A DNA stretch of 10,048 bases, taken from contig CABQMC010000042.1 in the NCBI GenBank assembly GCA_902465115.1, forward strand, positions 1-10,048, read 5' to 3'. Below the pieces are notes generated by a model. The model worked only from the letters and a program-made list of their open reading frames with translations, was not told the origin of the DNA and did not search any database. The translations under genes and the position numbers were made by a program. Source of the DNA: an uncultured Collinsella sp. Lineage in GTDB: Bacteria > Actinomycetota > Coriobacteriia > Coriobacteriales > Coriobacteriaceae. Below, piece after piece: positions 4,464 through 10,048 of this stretch. How positions within the stretch are numbered: position 1 is the stretch's first letter; each line of letters opens with the position of its first letter.

Positions 4464-6959
4464 CTATAGGTAGCGGCCGGTAATGCTTGCGGAGCAGGCC
4501 GCGATGTCTGCCGGCGTACCGGCGCAGACGATTTGCCCGCCCGCATCGCCACCGCCCGGGCCCATGTCGATCACGTAATCGGCGTTGCGGATAAGGTCGA
4601 GATCGTGTTCGATCACGATAACAGTGGCGCCCTTGGCAACGAGGCCGTCGAACACACTCAGCAACACTTGGACATCGAGCGGATGCAGGCCGATCGTGGG
4701 CTCGTCGAACACAAATACGGCATCATCCTGCACGCGGCCCATCTCGCTCGCGAGCTTAAGGCGTTGTGCCTCGCCGCCCGAGAGCGCCGGCGTGGGCTCA
4801 CCGAGCGTGAGATAGCCCAAGCCCAGGTCGTGCAAGGTCTGCAAGCGCGTCTGAACCTTCTTGAGTCCCACCGTGGCGTCGAGGGCCTCGTCCACACTCA
4901 TATCCATGAGCTGCGGCAACGTAAGCAGACTCCCGTCCTTGCCCTCGCGATGGATATGCGAGGCGGCTTCCGCGTAGCGAGAGCCGCGACATGCGGGACA
5001 GACGATCTCGACGTCGGGCAAAAACTGCACGTCGAGCGATATCGAGCCCGTACCGTCACACGTAGGGCAGCGCAGGGCGCCGGTGTTGTAGCTGAAGGCA
5101 CCCGCCTTGTAGCCGGCCTCCTTGGCCTCGGGCGTACGGGCGAAGGCGCGGCGCAGCTCGTCATGGATGTCGGCATAGGTCGCCACCGTCGAGCGCACGT
5201 TGGCGCCGATGGGCGTAGCGTCAATCAGGTTGGCGCGCGCAATGCCCTCGGCATCGACCCAACGCACGTGTCCCGGCAGGCGCTCGCCGGCTGCCTGCGC
5301 CTTGAGCGCCGGGATGAGCGTCTCGAGCACCAACGTCGTCTTGCCCGAACCCGAAACACCCGTCACCGCGACCAAGCGGCCGCGCGGGATATCGACCTCG
5401 AGCGGTTTGACGGTATGGATGGCATCGGTCGCCATGCGGATGTGGCCCTGGTCGAACATTTCGTCGTCAGTCACCCGTGGACGCAAGCGCTTGGACTCTG
5501 GGCACAAAAACGGCGCGATACGGCTGCCCTGCGATTGCTCGACCTCGTCTACCGTACCAGCGGCAATCACATTACCGCCGCCCGCTCCGGCAACGGGGCC
5601 CATCTCGACCAGATAATCAGCCTCCGCCAGTACGCGCGTGTCGTGGTCGACAACGACCACGGTGTTGCCGTCATCCACCAGATCGCGCATCACGCCCACC
5701 AAGCCGTCGACATTGGCAGGATGCAGGCCGATCGAAGGCTCGTCCAGCACATAAAGCACACCCGTCGACCGGTTGCGCACCACGCGGGCGAGCTGCACAC
5801 GCTGGCGCTCACCCGTGGAGAGCGTGGCACCGGCGCGATCGAGTGAAAGGTAATCGAGACCCAGGTCGACCAGACGACGGGCCGCGCTCAAAAACGAATC
5901 GCAGATATCCGTCGCCATGGGCCGCATCTCGGGCGGCAAGGATGCGGGCACTCCGCGCACCCACTCAATCGCCTCGCCCAGCGTCATGGCCGCGGCCTGC
6001 GCCAGATTGATACCGCGCACCTGGGGCTGGCGCGCGGCCTCGGAGAGACGCGTGCCGCCGCAATCACGGCATGCTCCCTCGCGCAAAAAGCGCGCAACGC
6101 GTTTTAAGCCCTTATCGTCCTTGACCTTGGCGAGCGCATTCTCGACGGTATAGACGGCGTTGTAATAGGTGAAATCGAGCGGCGTGGCGCCCTCGCCGTT
6201 TTTGGGAACGTAGAGAATGTGCTTCTTAACCGCCGGACCATGGAACACGATGTCGCGCTCTTGAGGCGTGAGCTGGTTAAACGGCACGTCGGTACGTACG
6301 CCCATCTCGCCTGCCACCTGCTTCATCAGATCCCACATGAGCGTGCCCCAGGGAAGTACTGCGCCCTCGTTGATGGTCTTTGACTCGTCGGGCACCAGGC
6401 TCGCCTCGTCCACCTCGCGCATGACACCGGTGCCGCCGCAGGTAGGACACGCGCCGCCGCTATTGAAGGCCAAATCCTCGGCACTCGGCGCGTAGAACTC
6501 GCGGCCGCATGTCGGACACGTGAGCGACAGGCCCGCAGCCACGTTAAGGCTCGGCTCCACACGCGCCCCGCAATGCGGGCACACGTGCTGGGCGCAGCGG
6601 CTAAAGAGCAGGCGCAGGCTATTGTTGAGCTCGGTCATGGTGCCAAAAGTGGAACGCACACCCGGCACGCTCGGACGCTGGTGTAGCGCGAGCGCCGCTG
6701 GTACGTGCAGCACCTCGTCCACCTGGGCGTGTTCGGCCTGCGTCAGGCGACGGCGGGTATAGGTGCTGAGTGCTTCCAAGTAGCGACGAGAGCCCTCGGC
6801 ATAAAGAACCCCCAGCGCCAGCGAACTCTTGCCCGAACCCGATACGCCGGCAATGCCCACGAGCTTTCCCAGCGGAATATCGATATCGATGTCTTTGAGG
6901 TTATGGACGCGCGCGCCACGCACCTCGATAGCCTGCGGACTCATCTTCTGTTCCGTCAT
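4464..6959 (-). CDS. UvrA-like (class II / UvrA2-type) ABC ATPase without the UvrB-binding domain
   Basis: An 831-residue tandem ABC ATPase of the UvrA family. Half one has Walker A GVSGSGKSS (38-46), signature LSTGE (380-384) and Walker B LYVLDEPSIGLHP (402-414). Half two has Walker A GVSGSGKTT (534-542), signature LSGGE (726-730) and Walker B VFVFDEPTIGLHP. Zinc-module cysteines are at 148/151 with 171/174, and at 631/634 with 654/657; an additional pair is at 127/130. In canonical UvrA (about 940 residues) roughly 115 residues forming the UvrB-binding domain lie between the CP element and the first zinc module; here only 17 residues separate Cys130 from Cys148. It therefore resembles class II UvrA proteins, linked to DNA-damage or drug tolerance rather than UvrABC repair. 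The ATG at 6959 is preferred over the in-frame ATG at 6977 because AGGGTGAT (6964-6971) precedes it. It lies 19 nt after the AAA+ stop, so the two are one operon. Confidence 0.9.
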   Translation of the reverse strand: MTEQKMSPQAIEVRGARVHNLKDIDIDIPLGKLVGIAGVSGSGKSSLALGVLYAEGSRRYLEALSTYTRRRLTQAEHAQVDEVLHVPAALALHQRPSVPGVRSTFGTMTELNNSLRLLFSRCAQHVCPHCGARVEPSLNVAAGLSLTCPTCGREFYAPSAEDLAFNSGGACPTCGGTGVMREVDEASLVPDESKTINEGAVLPWGTLMWDLMKQVAGEMGVRTDVPFNQLTPQERDIVFHGPAVKKHILYVPKNGEGATPLDFTYYNAVYTVENALAKVKDDKGLKRVARFLREGACRDCGGTRLSEAARQPQVRGINLAQAAAMTLGEAIEWVRGVPASLPPEMRPMATDICDSFLSAARRLVDLGLDYLSLDRAGATLSTGERQRVQLARVVRNRSTGVLYVLDEPSIGLHPANVDGLVGVMRDLVDDGNTVVVVDHDTRVLAEADYLVEMGPVAGAGGGNVIAAGTVDEVEQSQGSRIAPFLCPESKRLRPRVTDDEMFDQGHIRMATDAIHTVKPLEVDIPRGRLVAVTGVSGSGKTTLVLETLIPALKAQAAGERLPGHVRWVDAEGIARANLIDATPIGANVRSTVATYADIHDELRRAFARTPEAKEAGYKAGAFSYNTGALRCPTCDGTGSISLDVQFLPDVEIVCPACRGSRYAEAASHIHREGKDGSLLTLPQLMDMSVDEALDATVGLKKVQTRLQTLHDLGLGYLTLGEPTPALSGGEAQRLKLASEMGRVQDDAVFVFDEPTIGLHPLDVQVLLSVFDGLVAKGATVIVIEHDLDLIRNADYVIDMGPGGGDAGGQIVCAGTPADIAACSASITGRYL

Positions 6960-6963
6960 CTTT

Positions 6964-6971
6964 ATCACCCT
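6964..6971 (-). promoter_or_regulatory. Ribosome binding site favouring the inner UvrA-like start
   Basis: On the minus strand AGGGTGAT, complementary to the 16S tail (GGTGAT part of the consensus), lies 4 nt before the ATG at 6959. The in-frame ATG at 6977, 1 nt after the upstream stop, has no comparable signal, though translational coupling could still allow its use. Confidence 0.5.
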
Positions 6972-6978
6972 ACTCATG

Positions 6979-8088
6979 CTATAAAATGCGGTCGCGGATA
7001 TACTCGCCCAGCATGGGCACGGTAAACCGGACGAGGCCGTATCCGGCGGCCTCGATGACGCGCTCGCGAATCAGGCTTGCGCGATATTTACTCGCCCAGC
7101 TCTGGGTGCGATCGCAACGCTCAATAATATCCGCCATGCGCGTCGGTTTACCCTCGTCAACCGCCATGGCCTCGATAAAAAGGCGCTGTGGACTGCGCAG
7201 CCCGTAATACAGGGGCGCGTCAACCGCTTCGTAGAACTCGGAGACGGCGTCCGTATGGCCGGCCTCGGCATCGCACCTTTCGATGACCTGCGAGCCACGC
7301 CGGACGGCAGAGCGCCACATGTAATAGCCCATCAGCTGAACCATATAGGGATGCCCCATGCTCTTGTGTGCCGCAAGGTCCGCTGTCTCCGCATCAACGT
7401 AAAGACCAGCGTCTTTGACCGTCTGGATATACGAATCGCGCACCTTGGGCAAAGATATCGCCCCCAGCGTACGCTGCTGGGCACGCCGCAAAAACGTTAC
7501 GCTCGGCTCTTCGAGCAGGTCGTCAACCATACTGGGCAAGCCGGCGAACACCAGCGCAAGACCGCGCTGGTCGCTATCGGGCAAGCCCGTAGCATCCTGG
7601 TCTCCGAGCACCTGCTGATAGAGAACGGCAAGAGCCGCCAGTTCCTCGATAGACGCCGATTGCGCCTCGTCAATCGCAAACAGTATGCCCCTGCCTGGAC
7701 CGAGCTTCTTGAGGCGCTCGTTGACCAGCCCGCGTAACGTCTCGCCTTTTGCTCGCGCCGCCTCGACCGACATCCGGCCAAACGACGGCCCAAACTCCAT
7801 TGACGTCACAACGGGTTTATTCGAGCGAAGCGCGTCGGCTAAGCGGTCGCATAAGCCAAGCGAAGCGGAATCGGAGATAACCGCCCATCCGCGCTCGCTG
7901 GCTAGACGTTGCAGCTCCCGCAGGAGAACCGTTTTGCCGCAGCCGCGGTTTCCCGTAATGAGCATGAGCCTACCCGGCGCTCCGGCGCCGTTGTCGAGTC
8001 CTTCCTCAAAATCTTCGATGACCGACTCTCGACCGATGAGCATCGGAGGCCGCTTGCCTGCCGTTGGCTTAAAGGGATTTGGATTCAT
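6979..8088 (-). CDS. AAA+ ATPase with C-terminal winged-helix-like region, paralogue of the 3323-4423 product
   Basis: This 369-residue protein has the same architecture as its paralogue: lead-in NPFKPTAGKRPPMLIGR (4-20), Walker A GNRGCGKT (46-53), Walker B ILFAIDE (135-141), FAGLP (181-185), FLRRAQQ (199-205), GHPYMVQLMGYYMW (245-258), and a winged-helix-like tail about 296-369 with WASKYRASLIRERVIEAAGYG as the probable recognition region. Similarity outside these motifs is modest, so the pair is diverged rather than recently duplicated. The ATG at 8088-8086 has GAGGAGG (8094-8100) 5 nt upstream. It is the first gene of an operon with the UvrA-like gene, which begins right after its stop; this links the ATPase to DNA-related or stress functions. 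Three tandem 10-bp repeats lie 33-62 nt upstream of the start and may be an operator. No membrane segment is visible. Substrate and partners are unknown. Confidence 0.85.
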   Translation of the reverse strand: MNPNPFKPTAGKRPPMLIGRESVIEDFEEGLDNGAGAPGRLMLITGNRGCGKTVLLRELQRLASERGWAVISDSASLGLCDRLADALRSNKPVVTSMEFGPSFGRMSVEAARAKGETLRGLVNERLKKLGPGRGILFAIDEAQSASIEELAALAVLYQQVLGDQDATGLPDSDQRGLALVFAGLPSMVDDLLEEPSVTFLRRAQQRTLGAISLPKVRDSYIQTVKDAGLYVDAETADLAAHKSMGHPYMVQLMGYYMWRSAVRRGSQVIERCDAEAGHTDAVSEFYEAVDAPLYYGLRSPQRLFIEAMAVDEGKPTRMADIIERCDRTQSWASKYRASLIRERVIEAAGYGLVRFTVPMLGEYIRDRIL

Positions 8089-8120
8089 GTCGGCCTCCTC
8101 GGATCGGTAAACCCTGGTAA

Positions 8121-8150
8121 CAGTTATACCAACTTATACCGAGTTATACC
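8121..8150. promoter_or_regulatory. Three tandem 10-bp iteron-like repeats upstream of the AAA+/UvrA-like operon
   Basis: Plus-strand units CAGTTATACC, AACTTATACC and GAGTTATACC follow one another without gaps; the core TTATACC recurs once per helical turn. On the minus strand each unit reads GGTATAA, so any could also serve as a -10 element, but no well-spaced -35 was found. Position (33-62 nt before the start codon) and helical phasing suggest a binding site for a regulator, possibly the winged-helix ATPase itself. This is inference. Confidence 0.45.
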
Positions 8151-8158
8151 ATCAGCAG

Positions 8159-8262
8159 GTGACAAAGGGACTGTCCCTCTTGCAGCGTCGGCGCCAAAAT
8201 CAATTAGTCAAGGATCAGAGGGTTCAAAAATCTACCATTTCTACCCCGTCCCCTAATGGCAG
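8159..8262 (-). repeat. Composite two-hairpin REP-like repeat, copy B (inverted)
   Basis: Read on the minus strand from 8262, this matches copy A: 43 of 46 bases identical at the start, then a diverged but co-linear spacer and a GGGACAGTCCC-centred palindrome (about 8164-8179). Both hairpins are imperfect here (a mismatch in the first stem, a bulge in the second), so this copy is more decayed. The T-run (8226-8230 on the minus strand) follows the first hairpin as in copy A and may terminate the Tet(M)-like gene, whose stop codon lies inside the repeat. Confidence 0.75.
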
Positions 8263-10048
8263 AAGAAGGTGGGGTCGGCGGGGCGATAGGAGCGGAAGGT
8301 GGCGGGATCGACCTTTACGTGAGCTGCGGCGGGTACGTCGTACCATTTGACCGTGTAGCCGGCGCCGTGAGAGCAAAAGACCGAGTCAGGCGTGTTGGGC
8401 AGATCGGCCTCGGGCTCATAGGCGGCCGTCTCGATTACGCGCTCGGCGTCGTGGGAGGGCGCATAGCCGGCGAACTCTAGATACAGATGCCCACGACCAC
8501 TCGTGTAGGCAGCCACCTCCAGCGCGTAATCCTGCACCTCGGATGCCGGCACGCGACCCACAAGCTTCGCCCGGTCCCCCGCCATCGTCGGCGGCTCGTA
8601 CTCGGCACCCATGCGCGTGGCATCCGAGAGCGCCCGACCCACGCACTCCCCCGGCACCTCGAGCTCAAAGCGATACCACGGCTCCAACAGCACCGCCGCG
8701 CCGGCCTCGCGCGCCTGCATCAAACCCTGGCGAATCGCGCGGTACGTGGCCTGGCGAAAATCGCCGCCCTCGGTATGTTTGGCATGCGCACGACCACCCG
8801 TGAGCGTAATGCGCACATCGGTGATGGGCGAGCCGGTCAGCACGCCCAGGTGATCGCGCTCCATGGCGTTGGTGAGTGCCAAACGCTGCCAGTTAAGATC
8901 GAGCTCGTCGGTCGAGGTCACGGTACCAAACTGCACGCCCGAACCCGCTGGCAACGGCTCCAGGCGCAGATGCACCTCGGCATAGTGGCGCAGTGGCTCA
9001 AAGTGACCCACGCCCTCGACCGGCTGCGAAATAGTCTCCTTATAGAGAATGCCGCCAGGCTCAAACGCAATCGAAAGGCCAAAGCGATCGGCCAGCACGC
9101 GCTGCACGACCTCGAGCTGCACCGCTCCCATGAGCTGCAGATGTATTTGTTCAAGATGCGTGTTCCAGCTTACGCCGAGCATGGGGTCTTCGTCTGCCAG
9201 CTCAGTCAACGCTTTGAATACCACATGGACGTCGTGTTCGCCCGGCAGCACGGTATAGGTGAGAACCGGCGCAATGACAGGTGCATCGCCCGCGGGCTCC
9301 GCGCCCAGGGCATCACCCGGGCGAACGTGCGCGAGGCCCGTCACGGCGCAGATGCCGCCAGCGGCAACTTCCTGGGCAAGCTCGTATTTCTCGCCGTTAT
9401 AGATGCGCACCTGGTCGATCTTCTGCTCCCATGGCTCGGCACCGGAACGTCCGCCAATCACCTGCTTGGCATGCAGCGTGCCGCCGGTCACTTTAACCCA
9501 AGCCAAGCGCTCGCCGCGATCCCCGCGGCTGACGCGATAGACGAGGGCGGCAAACTCCGGGAGCCACGCCTGTTCGCGCATCAGCGCGCATATACCATCC
9601 AACAGCTCGTCCACACCTTGGTCCTTGAGCGCCGAGCCGGCAAAGCAGGGAAAGAGCTTGCGCTCAGCAACCATGCGCGACAGCGTCGCGGAGGAAAGCT
9701 CACCCGCCTCAAGAAACTCCTCGAGCGCCGCCTCGTCTAACGCAGCAGCATCCTCCTGAACGGCCCCGCCCGCCAGCAGTTCGCTGGCATCCAGGCAGCC
9801 CTCGGAAAGACGCTGCCCAAGCTGTGCCAGCAAAGCATCGCGGCCAGGATTCTCCAAATCGATTTTGTTGATATAGATGAACGTCGGAATGTCATAGCGC
9901 GCAAGCAGGCGCCACAGGGTTTCGGTGTGCCCCTGCACGCCATCGTTGGCACCCACAACCAAAATCGCGTAGTCCAGCGCGCGCAATGTGCGCTCCGCCT
10001 CGGCCGAAAAATCGACATGCCCCGGTGCATCCACGAGCATGACGTGGG
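8253..10048 (-). CDS. Tet(M)/Tet(W)-like ribosomal-protection-type translational GTPase (N-terminus beyond the window)
   Basis: The visible 597 or so residues are an EF-G-like GTPase of the ribosomal protection protein family; about 70 N-terminal residues with the P-loop and Switch I lie to the right of the window. Numbering from the first visible Met (10040): G3 motif DAPGH (4-8), G4 NKID (58-61), G5-like GSAL (135-138), domain II about 165-255, domain III about 280-355, domain IV about 355-470 and domain V to about 530. In domain IV the loop at 420-429 is AKHTEGGDFR, whereas Tet(M) has a YSPVSTPADFR-like loop that reaches the drug site. After domain V there is a C-terminal extension with NTPDSVFCSHGAG (549-561), different from the Tet(M) tail. 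It is probably a chromosomal Tet(M)-like relative; real tetracycline resistance is uncertain. The last two residues and the stop codon come from repeat copy B. Confidence 0.88.
   Translation of the reverse strand, partial: HVMLVDAPGHVDFSAEAERTLRALDYAILVVGANDGVQGHTETLWRLLARYDIPTFIYINKIDLENPGRDALLAQLGQRLSEGCLDASELLAGGAVQEDAAALDEAALEEFLEAGELSSATLSRMVAERKLFPCFAGSALKDQGVDELLDGICALMREQAWLPEFAALVYRVSRGDRGERLAWVKVTGGTLHAKQVIGGRSGAEPWEQKIDQVRIYNGEKYELAQEVAAGGICAVTGLAHVRPGDALGAEPAGDAPVIAPVLTYTVLPGEHDVHVVFKALTELADEDPMLGVSWNTHLEQIHLQLMGAVQLEVVQRVLADRFGLSIAFEPGGILYKETISQPVEGVGHFEPLRHYAEVHLRLEPLPAGSGVQFGTVTSTDELDLNWQRLALTNAMERDHLGVLTGSPITDVRITLTGGRAHAKHTEGGDFRQATYRAIRQGLMQAREAGAAVLLEPWYRFELEVPGECVGRALSDATRMGAEYEPPTMAGDRAKLVGRVPASEVQDYALEVAAYTSGRGHLYLEFAGYAPSHDAERVIETAAYEPEADLPNTPDSVFCSHGAGYTVKWYDVPAAAHVKVDPATFRSYRPADPTFFCH

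Noticed and set aside
4533..5846. 437-codon plus-strand open frame inside the UvrA-like gene
   Set aside because: It is antisense to intact Walker A, Walker B and signature motifs; the His/Arg-rich product matches nothing recognisable.
8487..9740. 417-codon plus-strand open frame inside the Tet(M)-like gene
   Set aside because: It is a shadow of the GTPase coding frame with no ribosome binding site or domain.
8253..10048. Calling the GTPase a proven tetracycline-resistance gene
   Set aside because: The domain IV loop and C-terminus differ from Tet(M), and the N-terminus is outside the window, so resistance cannot be claimed.

Overview
The window is GC-rich, densely coded bacterial DNA. Protein character and codon use (CobW-type G3E GTPase, TrmL with an internal insertion, a Tet(M)-like GTPase, strong AAGGAG-type ribosome binding sites) suggest a gut actinobacterium of the class Coriobacteriia, perhaps Collinsella-like. 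This assignment is inference; no rRNA or other phylogenetic marker is present.

Layout. At the left edge, a minus-strand fragment (about 3-122) reads as a helix-turn-helix peptide and may be the start, or a remnant, of a transposase-like gene. A plus-strand group follows: a flavodoxin-fold protein with a four-cysteine cluster (238-861), an ArsC/Spx-family protein with Ser in place of the usual catalytic Cys (873-1214), a CobW-family G3E GTPase (1301-2431) closed by a strong intrinsic terminator (2471-2505), and the tRNA wobble-position methyltransferase TrmL (2527-3126).

The right half is more unusual. Two paralogous AAA+ ATPases with C-terminal winged-helix-like regions (3323-4423 plus; 6979-8088 minus) face each other around a minus-strand UvrA-like protein (4464-6959) that lacks the UvrB-binding domain. 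The right-hand ATPase and the UvrA-like gene form a tight operon. Each ATPase gene is preceded, in the same relative orientation, by a copy of one composite repeat of about 105-110 bp (3132-3242 and, inverted, 8159-8262). Each repeat copy carries a terminator-like hairpin and a second REP-like palindrome. A third palindrome of the family (4428-4462) sits between the convergent left ATPase and UvrA-like genes, and its stem differs from the first by compensatory changes. The window closes with a partial minus-strand Tet(M)-like translational GTPase (8253 to the right end), whose stop codon lies inside the repeat.

How the genes may work together. The left group looks like housekeeping: redox, metal handling and tRNA modification. 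The right block brings together a UvrA-type ABC ATPase without a UvrB interface, two ORC/Cdc6-like AAA+ proteins of unknown role, and a ribosome-protection-type GTPase. UvrA-like class II proteins and Tet(M)-like GTPases are both linked to antibiotic or stress tolerance, so a stress or drug-response cluster is possible but unproven. The paired repeat-plus-ATPase units are the best candidate here for something undescribed. No tRNA, rRNA, CRISPR array or complete insertion sequence was seen.
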